64,000 nt of DNA from an uncultured Collinsella sp. (GTDB taxonomy: Bacteria > Actinomycetota > Coriobacteriia > Coriobacteriales > Coriobacteriaceae). The notes below the pieces were generated by a model that was not told the origin of the DNA, searched no databases, and saw only the letters and a program-made list of their open reading frames with translations. Of this stretch, positions 50,929 to 60,171 are shown piece by piece (position 1 is the stretch's first letter; each line of letters opens with the position of its first letter). The stretch spans positions 124,001 through 188,000 of the forward strand of contig UQKQ01000001.1 in assembly GCA_900541645.1 (NCBI GenBank), read 5' to 3'. The translations under genes were made by a program, and so were the position numbers.

Positions 50929-50966
50929 AAAAAAGCGTGGCCAAGGGCTTGGGTCCCTGGCCACGC
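50929..50966 (-). terminator. rho-independent terminator of citrate synthase
   Basis: On the minus strand a GCGTGGCC/GGCCACGC stem is followed by TTTTTT. Confidence 0.9.
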
Positions 50967-50990
50967 TCAAGATCTATAACGGTCCGCGTC

Positions 50991-52409
50991 CTATCGGTCG
51001 GCGAGTGGCTTGTACTCCAGCGGCTCGATCACCGGACGATAGGCCGGGCGAATAATACGGTGCGCGCAGAAGAGCTCTTCCATGCGGTGCGCCGACCAGC
51101 CGGCCATGCGGGCGACGGCGAATAGCGGCGTAAAGAGCGTCTCGGGCACGCCGAGCATCTTGTAGATAAAGCCTGTGTACAGGTCGATGTTGGCGCAGAT
51201 GGGCTTGGTCATGCCGTGGTCGCGCATGACCTGGGGTGCCAGGCGCTCGATACGCTCGATGAGTGCGAATTCCTCGCCCAGGTCCTTCTTGGCGGCAAGT
51301 GTGCGCGCGTAACGGCGGCATACCTCGGCGCGCGGGTCGCTGAGCGTATAGACGGCGTGGCCCATGCCGTAGATGAGGCCCGTGCCGTCGAAGGCCTGCT
51401 TGTCGAGGATCTTGCCCAGGTAGGCCGCGACCTCGTCCTCGTCCTCCCAATTGGAGACATGCGCACGGATGTCCTCGTGCATGGACACGACCTTGGCATT
51501 GGCACCGCCGTGGCGCGGGCCCTTGAGCGAGCCGATAGCCGCGGCGTAGGCGGAATACGGGTCGGTGGCCGAAGACGACAGCACGCGGCAAGCGAAGGTG
51601 GAGTTGTTGCCGCCGCCGTGCTCGGCATGCAGCATGAGCATCACGTCGAGCAGCATCGCCTCATCGCGGGTGAACGCCATGCCGCCGCGCAGGACCTGTA
51701 GGATGGTCTCGGCGGTGGAGAGACCGGGCGTGGGGTGCGGCACGTGAACCTCGGAGCCGCGAAGCTTGGCGACCGAGGCCATGTGTGCGAAGGCGGCGAT
51801 GCGCGGGAGACGTGCGAGCATGGAAATGGCGACGTCGATCTCATGCTCGGGCGTAATCGCGTCGGGCTCGGCGTCGAAGGCGTAAAGCAGCAACACGGCG
51901 CGCTGGAGCACATTCATGATGCTCGACGACACCGTGGTCATGGGGAACTCTTTGACGTATTCGTCGCTCAGATGCCTAAAGGCGCCCAAGCGCTCGCAAA
52001 AACCGTCGAGCTCCTCTTTGTTGGGCAGCGAGCCCGTGATAAGCAGATAGGCGACTTCTTCGTAGCCATAGCGATTCTCGGACTGGGCATTGTTGACCAG
52101 ATCCTCGATGCTATAGCCGCGCAGCGTGAGCTTGCCCTGGTCGGGCACGACTTTGCCGTCGACCTTGTTGTAGCCGTGCACGTCCGAGATACGGGTAAGG
52201 CCCGCGACCACGCCCGAGCCGTCGGCATTGCGCAGGCCGCGCTTGACGTTATGCTCGACGAACAGACCCTCGTCGTACGGATCAGTCGGCAGGCCGTGGT
52301 AGAGGTTTTCGCTTTCGGGCGAAATCTGGCGGCTCGCCTCATAATCCAAGACCAGGCGGCTCAGATGGTCATCGAAGCGGTAGTAGATTTTCTTGGCGTC
52401 GTAAGCCAT
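50991..52409 (-). CDS. gltA: citrate synthase family protein
   Basis: A 472-residue citrate synthase (or 2-methylcitrate synthase). Catalytic-site blocks HAEHGGGNNSTFA, GPRHGGANAKV and GMGHAVYTLSDPRA are intact. It condenses acetyl-CoA with oxaloacetate, probably for glutamate synthesis in an anaerobe with a partial TCA cycle. The N-terminal ~60 residues extend beyond the shortest type II enzymes. GAGAGGAG precedes the ATG. The ACT-domain gene lies 79 bp upstream on the same strand. Confidence 0.93.
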   Translation of the reverse strand: MAYDAKKIYYRFDDHLSRLVLDYEASRQISPESENLYHGLPTDPYDEGLFVEHNVKRGLRNADGSGVVAGLTRISDVHGYNKVDGKVVPDQGKLTLRGYSIEDLVNNAQSENRYGYEEVAYLLITGSLPNKEELDGFCERLGAFRHLSDEYVKEFPMTTVSSSIMNVLQRAVLLLYAFDAEPDAITPEHEIDVAISMLARLPRIAAFAHMASVAKLRGSEVHVPHPTPGLSTAETILQVLRGGMAFTRDEAMLLDVMLMLHAEHGGGNNSTFACRVLSSSATDPYSAYAAAIGSLKGPRHGGANAKVVSMHEDIRAHVSNWEDEDEVAAYLGKILDKQAFDGTGLIYGMGHAVYTLSDPRAEVCRRYARTLAAKKDLGEEFALIERIERLAPQVMRDHGMTKPICANIDLYTGFIYKMLGVPETLFTPLFAVARMAGWSAHRMEELFCAHRIIRPAYRPVIEPLEYKPLADR

Positions 52410-52488
52410 GCGCGCTCCTCTCGGGGCCGTATGGGGGGCGGCGTGCTTGGGTGCAGATGCGCCGGCCTGTTCCCGTACGGCCTGTTCG

Positions 52489-52776
52489 CTACAGGCGGTA
52501 CATAAAGTTAAAGACGTCCTCGCGCTGGATGGACACGTTGACGCCCGAAAGCTCGCCGGCCTCGGCCAGCGCCTTCTGCAGCTCGGCGAAGTCGAGCTTG
52601 GACTCGGCGGTGTCGGCCAGCATGGTCATGGTGAAGATGTCCTCGATAATGGACTGCGTGATGTCGCGGATGTCGACATTGGCCTCGCCCAAAACGCGGG
52701 TGACGCCGGCGACGATGCCGGGGCGGTTCTTGCCAAGGACGGTGATGACGATGCGGGAGGACGAGATCTCGGCCAT
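52489..52776 (-). CDS. ACT domain protein (UPF0237/GcvR-like)
   Basis: A 95-residue protein made of one ACT domain: RIVITVLGKNRPGIVAGVTR and a second half ending VSIQREDVFNFMYRL. ACT modules bind amino acids. Single-domain members of this family often precede a PFL-like or DUF711 gene; here citrate synthase follows. It is probably a regulatory or sensory protein. The GAAAGGG site precedes the ATG. Confidence 0.9.
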   Translation of the reverse strand: MAEISSSRIVITVLGKNRPGIVAGVTRVLGEANVDIRDITQSIIEDIFTMTMLADTAESKLDFAELQKALAEAGELSGVNVSIQREDVFNFMYRL

Positions 52777-52960
52777 GGGAAACCCTTTCGCGTGGTTGCG
52801 GCGCGCGCGGGGCGCTCCGCTACGGTACAGTGTTCATCATTGTACCTGTCTGGCGCAAAAAAGGCGCGCTCGCTGCGGCGTTACATGCCTGCAACATGAG
52901 CGTAAGGGGGAAGGCCGTACGGGGAAGAGCCGTCTGGCGCGTGTCCGGCTCGTGTTGGGT

Positions 52961-53021
52961 TGATTTCCGATCTCAGCCGAACACATTGAGCGGACAGGCC
53001 GTTCCCGCAGTCAGCCGAACG
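52961..53021 (+). repeat. left 61-bp direct repeat (candidate attL) of the 53-60 kb island
   Basis: 59 of 61 bp match 60172-60232 in direct orientation (starts TGATTTCCGATCTCAGCCGA). TCAGCCGAAC occurs twice within it and an inverted CGGCTGA follows, as expected of integrase arm sites. It lies just beyond the integrase 3' end. The 396-bp gap 52777-53172 contains no other feature. Confidence 0.75.
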
Positions 53022-53172
53022 CCTCCGACGGCTGATTCCGAACTGGAAGCGGAGGGCATCCCCGCCCTTCGGTAGGGGATACCGCTCCGCGGCGCATGCC
53101 GCGGGCGGCGCCCCTATCGGACCACCGTGACCTCAGTTGGGATGGGCCCAGCACTGCCGCGTACTCGGTGAG

Positions 53173-53898
53173 CTAGAGCCAACTGTTCGTCTTCACGGCG
53201 CGTATGGCGATATTTCGGTCGTCCGGCTCGGTGATGCCGTAGCCGAACGCCTGGAGCGTCTCGATGGACTCCTGGATCCTCTGTTGGAACATGGGACCCG
53301 GATCGACCCTCGGCCCGAGGTGCCCGCGCCAAAGGCACGGCGTGGCGTGCAGCATGTTATGGATTTTGGAGATGGGCTCGATGTCGGCGTAGACGTTGAG
53401 CGTCGCCATGGCGTCCTTGTGGCCGAGGATCGATTGGAGCGCCTTGATATCGCCGCCTTGGCGGATCCACTGCGTTGCGAACGTGTGGCGAAGGCCGTGG
53501 AACGTGATCAGCTCGTCGTTGGTGCCCATGAGGCCGTTGGTCTCCGAGAACGTCTTGAACGCCCTGCGGATATAGCTTGTCGTCGCGAAGGTCGCGCCCG
53601 GCTCCGACAGGATGTAGCAGTCCCCGATCTCGACCGCCCCGGTAAGGCCGCGCAAGCGCAGCTTTCCGCAGTCGATCTCGTGGGTCTCCTTCAGGAAGGG
53701 GAGTAGGCCGACCGGGTCGATGGGGATACCCCTGGCGTCATGGGTCTTGGTGTCCTTGATGAACGAACCCATTCCCTTCGCGTACGCCACCGAGTGTCTG
53801 ATCGAGATCAGGCCCGTCTCGAAATCCACATCGCACCACCGAAGGCCGCAGACCTCGCCGATTCGCATCCCCGTGTGCAGGGCGAGTACGACCGCCCT
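53173..53898 (-). pseudogene. tyrosine recombinase/phage integrase, catalytic domain only
   Basis: From ATG 53868 the frame encodes 231 residues, and homology (VVLALHTG) continues to the TAG at 53899. Catalytic residues are present: Arg in TGMRIGEVCGLRW, HGLRH, LGH, and Tyr in NVYADIEP. The N-terminal DNA-binding and core-binding domains of a normal ~380-residue integrase are missing. The frame is cut exactly at the stop codon of the XRE gene upstream and is in the same frame. It is therefore a deletion remnant next to the left direct repeat, probably the element's former integrase. Confidence 0.8.
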
Positions 53899-54150
53899 CT
53901 AATCCTCGGCGGACCAATCGAGTCCGAACTCCTTTCGGGCATCCTCTTCGCTCATGACTTCGAGAAGGTCTCCGGGTTGGCAACGAAGGGCGAGGCATAG
54001 CTGCTCGAGTGTGTTGAAGCGAATGCCGCGAATATGGCCTTTTTTAATACGGGACAGGTTCACGGGCGTGGTTCCAATCCTTTCGGCAAGTTCGTTCGAG
54101 GAAATCTTTCGCTCGGCCATGATCTTGTCGAGGCGAACAATTACGGGCAT
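53899..54150 (-). CDS. XRE family HTH regulator
   Basis: An 83-residue DNA-binding protein. The helix-turn-helix is ISSNELAERIGTTPVNLSRI, followed by FNTLEQLCLALRCQPGDLLE; this is the HTH_26/YozG-like subtype. It pairs with the DUF2975 membrane gene 9 bp upstream on the same strand, a common arrangement. It probably represses the divergent promoter region, where a palindrome overlaps the -10. Its stop codon is the junction with the integrase remnant. Confidence 0.88.
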   Translation of the reverse strand: MPVIVRLDKIMAERKISSNELAERIGTTPVNLSRIKKGHIRGIRFNTLEQLCLALRCQPGDLLEVMSEEDARKEFGLDWSAED

Positions 54151-54159
54151 GGCGTTTCC

Positions 54160-54672
54160 TTACGCAATCTCGTCGGAGTCGAGGTACAGCTCTCGGGCGT
54201 ACAAGAAGAGCCGGGAAAGCATGAACAGGACGATGCCGAGAACCAGAGAGGTCCAATCGAATGATGAAGCGATCTCTTGGGCGCCGACGGCCCCCTCGCC
54301 GCCAAACATCGAAACGGAGGTTTTGAGTGAGCCGGCGTAGAGGCTGGTGGCAGCTTGAACAACGAAGAGAATGCCGAGCACCTTCAAGCATGTCGCAGAC
54401 CCTTTCTTGAAGGGGTCTCCGCTCTTGATCGTCCACACGAGAACGGCGCTGAGGATGGTCGTAGCGATACCGATGACGGCAGGGACCAATGTCGAGATCG
54501 CAAGGGCTGGATACGCGGGGGAGTCTGCAATTACAGGGTTGTCGAGCACTTCGATTGCTGGCTTTAAGGAGAACGCCACTTGTGCGATGGCGGTGGCGCA
54601 AAGGGTCGCAGAGGCTATCGCACATGCGATGCGGAAGGAATGAAGCCGGGGAGTGCGATTGTCGGAACTCAT
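54160..54672 (-). CDS. DUF2975-like membrane protein
   Basis: A 170-residue protein with four predicted membrane helices (~13-33, ~55-80, ~92-112, ~140-158). SGDPFKKGSATCLKVLGILFV and the ending LFLYARELYLDSDEIA match DUF2975 proteins, which typically sit beside a YozG-like XRE regulator. Function is unknown; the pair may sense membrane state or serve as an element-borne regulator and anti-regulator. Good SD (GGAGGT) before the ATG. Confidence 0.75.
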   Translation of the reverse strand: MSSDNRTPRLHSFRIACAIASATLCATAIAQVAFSLKPAIEVLDNPVIADSPAYPALAISTLVPAVIGIATTILSAVLVWTIKSGDPFKKGSATCLKVLGILFVVQAATSLYAGSLKTSVSMFGGEGAVGAQEIASSFDWTSLVLGIVLFMLSRLFLYARELYLDSDEIA

Positions 54673-54709
54673 AATAACCTCCGAAGAATTTAAAAAACTC
54701 AGGTTACTT

Positions 54710-54744
54710 TTTAACAGTTTATGTTAAATTGACTTTGCCGGCAA
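54710..54744 (-). promoter_or_regulatory. promoter and palindromic operator of the DUF2975-XRE pair
   Basis: On the minus strand TTGCCG (54744-54739) and TAAACT (54721-54716) are spaced 17 bp. TTTAACA gttta TGTTAAA (54710-54728) is a perfect 7-bp inverted repeat overlapping the -10, a likely autoregulatory site for the XRE protein. Confidence 0.5.
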
Positions 54745-54807
54745 GTAATAAGGGCCGAGCATTTTGTTCGGCCCCTCTGTTCCGACTGGATGAGGTTAAG
54801 GTTGGCG

Positions 54808-57030
54808 ATGAATATGCTCAAAATCTCGAAGGCGATCTTTAGGTCGCTTCTCTCCTCCAGGTCGCTCTGTGTTGTCGTTGTTGCGTTGATGGTTCTTTGT
54901 GCTCTGCCCGTCTTCAGGAGCGCGGCTGGCATCGACGGACGGGTCGAATACCTCGAGTCGGGAATAACCCGTGTTGAGCAGGAATTGTCAGCATCCTATG
55001 CGGATGCGCTTGTGAATGCGGGGGAGGACGGTGTCTATACCTCTTCATCAAGCATGCCCGCGCTTCTGTACCCTCTTGCCGCGGGACGTCTTATCTTGGC
55101 ACCGCTCTCTCCCCTACTTCCGTTTCTGCAGATATCGGATGGAGAGTACACCTATTATGACGGATCGAAGGAGTACTTGCTATGGGTCGCAACGGCCGTT
55201 GCCGTCTCGTTCCTTGCCGCGCGTCTTAACAAACGTGAAAAGCTCATCATCCAGGCACCGATGGGCGAGCTGGGTAGACTTGTTGCATCGAGCGTATGGG
55301 CGAGTGTTTTTGCAATGCTTGCCGTCCTCGCCATCAATCTTCCAGGGATAATCGCCGCGCTTGTGAAGAATGGCCCGGGCTCGCCGTTCTATCCGATAGG
55401 CTACATTCAATATGCGACTCCGGTTATCAAACCGGCTTGGCTGGTGTTCGCGCAGACGGCCATCTTGCAATTCTTGGTGGCAGCGTTCATCTCGCTTGTC
55501 GTTCACCTTGCCGTGAAGATTGCCAATAACCCTACGCTTGGAATCGTGTTCGTATGTGCCCTGATGGGGGTGACGATGGTTCCCGGGTATTACGGAAGAT
55601 CCATCGCTTTACGTGAGTTCGCCCTGTTGAATCCCCTTACGTATGCGAACACTGAGTTGACCGTCGGCGCCTATAGCCCGTACCCGACAACGCAGATAGT
55701 GAATCTGCCTGGACTTTGCTTCGAGCGTGGCGCGATTGCCCTCGTATGCGCAATCGGGATCGAGGTGCTGGCAATTAGCCTGCTTTGCGTTGCTGGAAAG
55801 AGCGGCTGCGCGTGCCCGATATCCCCGATTTGTCTTGAGAGAGGTTCCTTCACTGCATCGAGAACGGCAACTCGTTCGAGCGCTTGTGCCTCCGCCGTTG
55901 CATACGTAAGAACGATGGGGAAACTGCTCCTGCGTTCTCCTACCCTCGCCGTATGCGCGATTGCAATGTCGACGACGATGCTGGCCCCGGCTCTGGTCGA
56001 GATGTTTCCTGACGCTGATAACGTTTCCGCTGTTCGGTATAGGGATGGGGAGCTCCGTTCAATAGATCGGTATCTAGAGCAGAACGCTGCGAATATGGAC
56101 GTCGAGGGCAAAGCGGCCCTGGAAGACATGCGGGATGCTCTTTCGGGTTTCGTGTACGCGCCTATGCCTGCGGAGGGGTTTCGAAGCCTTGCGACGTACG
56201 AGCGCGCTCGAGGTGAGCTGGGCGCGGCAGATGCGACTCTCCTGCAATCGATCGGAATCGAGCCGGAGACTCCTTCTCGTGCGGAGGCGCGCGCCCTTCT
56301 GCTTGAGTCGATCGCGAGCTTGCCGGACCCCAAGGTTTACGAGTTAAGTACGAAGATGCCCCCATTAATCCTCCTTTCGTATCTCCAGGCAGCGCTTCCC
56401 TCCTTATTTTTGCTGTTGCCCGTGGTTGTCACATCGCTCGCGTGCACCCACCTGCAGTGTCGTTCCCTTCTGGTTCTCCAGATCCCCGCAACAGCGCATG
56501 TGCGTTTTCTGACGGCTGTTGCGCTGGCTCTCCTGCTTGGCTTGGTGCTGCTTTTGGTGTCGATGGTTCCCGCTGTCGTTGTGTCCGTGATTAAGAACGG
56601 TGCGGGTGGATCGGAGTATCCCGTCGCTCTCATTCGGGCGGGAGCTTCGACAACGTCCATGGTGGGGGAGGCGGTGTTGTGCAGTATTCCGTTGCTGGTC
56701 ATGGCATACGGCGTGATTTCCGTCGTCGCTGCGTTGACAGCAGCGATTAGCCGCAACCCCGTTGTCACCGGAATGGTTTGCGCGGTTCTCTTGGTGTTGG
56801 GTTCGTTGAGCGCTCATGTTGAAAGCGTGGGCATGGGCGTCGCGCTGCTGGCTCCATTCGCCTCGTTTGATCCCGCTTCCCAGGTGGGGACGATTGGGTT
56901 CCTTGGGCGAGGGACGAACGCGATGCCTTTTGGAGAGGTCGTCGGCGCATCGGGCGCTCTGCTGGTGGTCTTGGGCGCCGTATCTCCGTTGATGGTGCGC
57001 CTGAGTGTTCCAAAGATCGAAAGGGGATGA
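54808..57030 (+). CDS. double-length ABC-2-type permease
   Basis: A 740-residue membrane protein made of two related halves (~1-350 and ~360-740). Each has an N-terminal helix, a large extracytoplasmic segment, then about five helices. A matching motif recurs: LVKNGPGSPFYPIGYIQ in half 1 and VIKNGAGGSEYPVALIR in half 2. It looks like a fused dimer of permease domains powered by the ATPase that follows. The cargo is unknown; a peptide is plausible because a small secreted peptide ends the cassette. ATG 54808 follows TAAGG; an earlier ATG at 54790 lacks a site. The stop overlaps the ATPase start. Confidence 0.7.
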   Translation: MNMLKISKAIFRSLLSSRSLCVVVVALMVLCALPVFRSAAGIDGRVEYLESGITRVEQELSASYADALVNAGEDGVYTSSSSMPALLYPLAAGRLILAPLSPLLPFLQISDGEYTYYDGSKEYLLWVATAVAVSFLAARLNKREKLIIQAPMGELGRLVASSVWASVFAMLAVLAINLPGIIAALVKNGPGSPFYPIGYIQYATPVIKPAWLVFAQTAILQFLVAAFISLVVHLAVKIANNPTLGIVFVCALMGVTMVPGYYGRSIALREFALLNPLTYANTELTVGAYSPYPTTQIVNLPGLCFERGAIALVCAIGIEVLAISLLCVAGKSGCACPISPICLERGSFTASRTATRSSACASAVAYVRTMGKLLLRSPTLAVCAIAMSTTMLAPALVEMFPDADNVSAVRYRDGELRSIDRYLEQNAANMDVEGKAALEDMRDALSGFVYAPMPAEGFRSLATYERARGELGAADATLLQSIGIEPETPSRAEARALLLESIASLPDPKVYELSTKMPPLILLSYLQAALPSLFLLLPVVVTSLACTHLQCRSLLVLQIPATAHVRFLTAVALALLLGLVLLLVSMVPAVVVSVIKNGAGGSEYPVALIRAGASTTSMVGEAVLCSIPLLVMAYGVISVVAALTAAISRNPVVTGMVCAVLLVLGSLSAHVESVGMGVALLAPFASFDPASQVGTIGFLGRGTNAMPFGEVVGASGALLVVLGAVSPLMVRLSVPKIERG

Positions 57031-57776
57031 TCTCGATGATTGACCTTCAAACGCTGACGATCTCTTATGGAAAGAAGGTGCTCGTAGATTCGGTGAACGC
57101 TGAGTTTGCCCCGGGTACGGTCTACGGTCTCGTCGCTCCGAACGGGCATGGAAAGACGACGTTGCTGCGTGCGATGGCAGGTTTGCCGGGTCCTCGCGTG
57201 GACGGGAGCATCGTTCTGGATGAGGTGCAGGGTACGGGTGCGAGAGAGGTCCGTTCTATGATCTTCTATGCACCTGGTGAGGGGACGCTGCTGTATCCCG
57301 GATTGCGTGCGGAAGATCACCTCAAGATGGTTTGCGATATGTGGCCGCATGCTCGCGATATCGAAGAGATAGTGGAACAAACGCAGATAGGCGAGTTCGC
57401 GAAGATGAGGATCCGCACTCTGAGCCAGGGCATGAAGCAGCAGCTTACCCTGGCGATTGCGTATGCGACGGGCGCGCGGTACCTTCTATTAGATGAGCCC
57501 ATGAACGCGCTCGACCCCAGCAGGGTGGACTTGCATTCCGAGATTCTCAGGAAGCTGGCCGATTCTGGTACGTGCATCATCATGTCATCCCACATCTTGG
57601 ATTCGGTCGATAGGCTGTGCGATGAGATTCTGTTTTTGAAGGATGGGAGGCTCATTAGAAGCATTCCGCAAGATGATGCTGCGCCGAAGTCTCCTGGATC
57701 CCATTTCGCAAAGCCTGCCGGACGCGCCGAGGGTGCGCTAAGCACGTATCGGAGACTCTACGAAAAGGGCGGGTAG
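57027..57776 (+). CDS. ABC transporter ATP-binding protein
   Basis: A 249-residue ATPase: Walker A APNGHGKTT, signature LSQGMKQQ, Walker B YLLLDEP and the switch His in SSH. It overlaps the double permease by 4 bp and should energise it. The ATG at 57036 has better spacing from AAAGGGG and may be the real start. The signature with MKQQ and the A-P-N-G Walker A are shared with the fused ATPase at 57930. Confidence 0.9.
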   Translation: MISMIDLQTLTISYGKKVLVDSVNAEFAPGTVYGLVAPNGHGKTTLLRAMAGLPGPRVDGSIVLDEVQGTGAREVRSMIFYAPGEGTLLYPGLRAEDHLKMVCDMWPHARDIEEIVEQTQIGEFAKMRIRTLSQGMKQQLTLAIAYATGARYLLLDEPMNALDPSRVDLHSEILRKLADSGTCIIMSSHILDSVDRLCDEILFLKDGRLIRSIPQDDAAPKSPGSHFAKPAGRAEGALSTYRRLYEKGG

Positions 57777-57929
57777 AAATGTAAGTTAAAAATCTATGTG
57801 GCCAATGTGATACCGTTGAACCCGCGTATCGATACCGCTCAGCCATTCGCCTCGCCCCCGTCGCACGTATCTTCATTCGGTCTGTCATCATTAATCTAAC
57901 GATGCTTTGAGGAATGTAGGTGCTTCTAA

Positions 57930-59744
57930 ATGTACTGTCGACTTCTTCTCAAACTAATCCTAAGAGACAAGGCCGTATGGATTTGTACGCTCGTTCTCGC
58001 TGCAGCCTTCTCCGTCCCCATTGCGTTCAATTCACCCATCTACGGGCCCTTCTTTATGAAGCAGGGCATGCAGAGCTTTGTCGACGCATTCAATACGCGC
58101 GCGCCCCAGGCCAGCGGCACAGACCTATCTCCAGAGCAGCAAAATGACGCGGAGCTTGCAAGATACGCGAACGCCGCCCTTGCCGCTCAAACCGACGCCG
58201 CCTTTCTCGATTCTGCCGAGAGCTACTACGCGCTCATGGGCGAAGGCTTCCAATCCGGGTCCATCGTGGGAGACCGAGAGACCAATGACGCGGAGCTCGC
58301 ATATTGCCGTGCTCTGAGCAGTTCCGGCATCACGGATATCCCGGCCTCCGCAAACGACCTGCCATTCCTTTCCTTCCTGCCTTACGCCGTTGCCATGGTG
58401 CCGTCTTTCCTTCCCTTCATTCCCTTCCTTCTCTCGTCGATACTCGTGCTCGGCGCCACAAGGCCCGGGACCCTGGCGGCGAAGGCGCCCGTGCCCAAAT
58501 TCCGGCGCCTTATCCAGATCGTGTTTTCGATAATCGCCGCGGGGACCGCGATGCTCCTCGCCGGCCTCGCACCCGGGGGCATTTACGCCTTGGCCCTAAA
58601 CGGCTTCGGGCAAATTGGGTACCCGATCGCCTTCTTCCATGACGGCGCGCTTACCACCACGACTGCGGGAAACGTCTTCACAGCCCTGCTTATCGCGCTT
58701 CTTGCGGGCGGAACCTTGATATCCGTTTGCTCCGTCGTCCTATCGACCGCAACGAGGCGCGTCCTCGCGGGCCCCCTCACCTCCGCGCTGCTTGTCGCGG
58801 CCCCGGTATTCCCGTTACTGTCCGATTCGGCACTGGAGCATAACGCCGCGCTCAATCTCCTGCCGCTGGCCGTATTCTCGCCTATAGAGGCAACGGGTTA
58901 CGTAGGATGCTTCCCGACAGAATTCATTGGCTCCGGTTCAGGCAGCGCATCGATGCTTGCCGTGGCCCTGGCATACGTCGCGGTCTTTTTTGCGGTCGGC
59001 GCCGTTGCGACACGTTCGCCCAGACAGCCTGGACCCGCGAAAAAGCACCATGGGCTCGAACTTCTGGACGCGAGCGTGGGATACGGAAGCACGACGATAC
59101 TTTCAATCGGGTCGCTTTTCCTGAGCCCGGGAACGGCGGCGGGCCTCGTTGCTCCCAACGGCTCGGGGAAAACCACCCTTCTTGAAGCGCTGTCGGGCCA
59201 ATTTCCCACCCGTATCCACTCGGGAAGCCTGGCGGCAGACGGAATCAGCCAACGTCGATCAGCCGAATTTGCAGAACTCGTCTACCTGAGCTCTTCAGGC
59301 GGCGCGGATCTCTATCCCACGCTATCAGCCCTCGAGCACCTTGCTTTCGTTAGGGAGGCGTGGAAATCGGCCGCCGACATCGACTCGCTCTGCAGCTCCC
59401 TCGGAATCTCCCCATATCTCGACAAGCCGACCCGTAAACTCTCGACAGGAATGAAGCAGCAGGTAAAGCTTGCCATGGCGATAGCGACCGATTGCCCGTA
59501 CCTCATCCTCGATGAACCGCTGAACGGTCTCGATCCGGGAAAACGGAAAACCTCCTGCGACGCGATGCGCAGCGAAGTGGCGCGGGGACGCAGCGTGCTC
59601 ATTTCAAGCCATCTGCTCGACGACCTGGCAGACCTCACCAACTCGTTCTACTTCATCGAGGCCGGCACGCTCGTGGAAAAGATCAAGTCGTCCTCGCAGA
59701 CGCTCAAGCAGGAATACCTCGATACATACGAGGAAGGTGAATGA
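57930..59744 (+). CDS. ABC transporter permease-ATPase fusion
   Basis: A 604-residue fusion. Residues ~1-370 are a permease with an early helix, an extracytoplasmic domain (~40-150) and about five helices. It includes LALNGFGQIGYPIAFFH, the same motif as in the double permease. Residues ~375-604 are the ATPase: APNGSGKTT, LSTGMKQQ, YLILDEPLNGLD, SSH. The order (permease first) resembles exporters, but the permease type is ABC-2-like rather than the classical peptide exporter. It overlaps the start region of the secreted-peptide gene. Weak ribosome-binding site; 153-bp gap after the ATPase. Confidence 0.75.
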   Translation: MYCRLLLKLILRDKAVWICTLVLAAAFSVPIAFNSPIYGPFFMKQGMQSFVDAFNTRAPQASGTDLSPEQQNDAELARYANAALAAQTDAAFLDSAESYYALMGEGFQSGSIVGDRETNDAELAYCRALSSSGITDIPASANDLPFLSFLPYAVAMVPSFLPFIPFLLSSILVLGATRPGTLAAKAPVPKFRRLIQIVFSIIAAGTAMLLAGLAPGGIYALALNGFGQIGYPIAFFHDGALTTTTAGNVFTALLIALLAGGTLISVCSVVLSTATRRVLAGPLTSALLVAAPVFPLLSDSALEHNAALNLLPLAVFSPIEATGYVGCFPTEFIGSGSGSASMLAVALAYVAVFFAVGAVATRSPRQPGPAKKHHGLELLDASVGYGSTTILSIGSLFLSPGTAAGLVAPNGSGKTTLLEALSGQFPTRIHSGSLAADGISQRRSAEFAELVYLSSSGGADLYPTLSALEHLAFVREAWKSAADIDSLCSSLGISPYLDKPTRKLSTGMKQQVKLAMAIATDCPYLILDEPLNGLDPGKRKTSCDAMRSEVARGRSVLISSHLLDDLADLTNSFYFIEAGTLVEKIKSSSQTLKQEYLDTYEEGE

Positions 59745-59745
59745 C

Positions 59746-60090
59746 ATGAAACTATTTGAACAGCTGAAGTCCAACGCGTCGCGCATGGCTGTCTACGCCA
59801 TCCTCGTGGCAACGGCTTTATGCGGAATCGCGGCACCCGTCTATGCGCTCAACGGAGAGAAAGGCGATGTCGAACCCGCGTACATGGCTTCGACGGTTAA
59901 AGACCGGTACAAAGCCTTCTCTGGAGACACGTTTTACGTAGCAGAGTACGACACGACCTACCGTCAGCTTCGCTACAACAAGGGCTACGACTATCTAGGC
60001 GCAGAGGCAATCAGCTATACGTCGGGTTGGTACCGCTCCAACTATGGACACATAACCCAGTTCAAGTGTAACTACCGTGTGTACAACTAA
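59746..60090 (+). CDS. small secreted Tyr-rich peptide (bacteriocin-like candidate)
   Basis: A 114-residue product. It has a basic start, a hydrophobic signal (AVYAILVATALCGIAAPVYA) and a likely cleavage after VYA. The mature part is ~78 residues, with many Tyr and a single Cys. AGGAAGG lies 8 nt before ATG 59746, and the gene starts 2 bp after the fusion transporter. Export, immunity and ABC genes beside a small secreted peptide recall bacteriocin cassettes. No lactococcin-972 or lantibiotic motif was seen. It could also be a signalling or adhesion peptide. Function is inferred only from context. Confidence 0.6.
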   Translation: MKLFEQLKSNASRMAVYAILVATALCGIAAPVYALNGEKGDVEPAYMASTVKDRYKAFSGDTFYVAEYDTTYRQLRYNKGYDYLGAEAISYTSGWYRSNYGHITQFKCNYRVYN

Positions 60091-60171
60091 AGCAACCGGC
60101 CGGGACGAGGGGTGACGCAAAAGCGTCGCCCCCGTTTTTAACCATGCCAGCTGAACCTAGTTCAGTTTGGC

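Noticed and set aside
52830..53075. An 81-codon plus-strand frame across the left direct repeat
   Set aside because: It has no start signal or family match, and its sequence is explained by the repeat and GC-rich composition.
59746..60090. Lactococcin 972 family bacteriocin
   Set aside because: The context (ABC transporter and double membrane protein) is reminiscent, but the peptide lacks the Trp/Gly-rich family pattern, so only a bacteriocin-like label is given.
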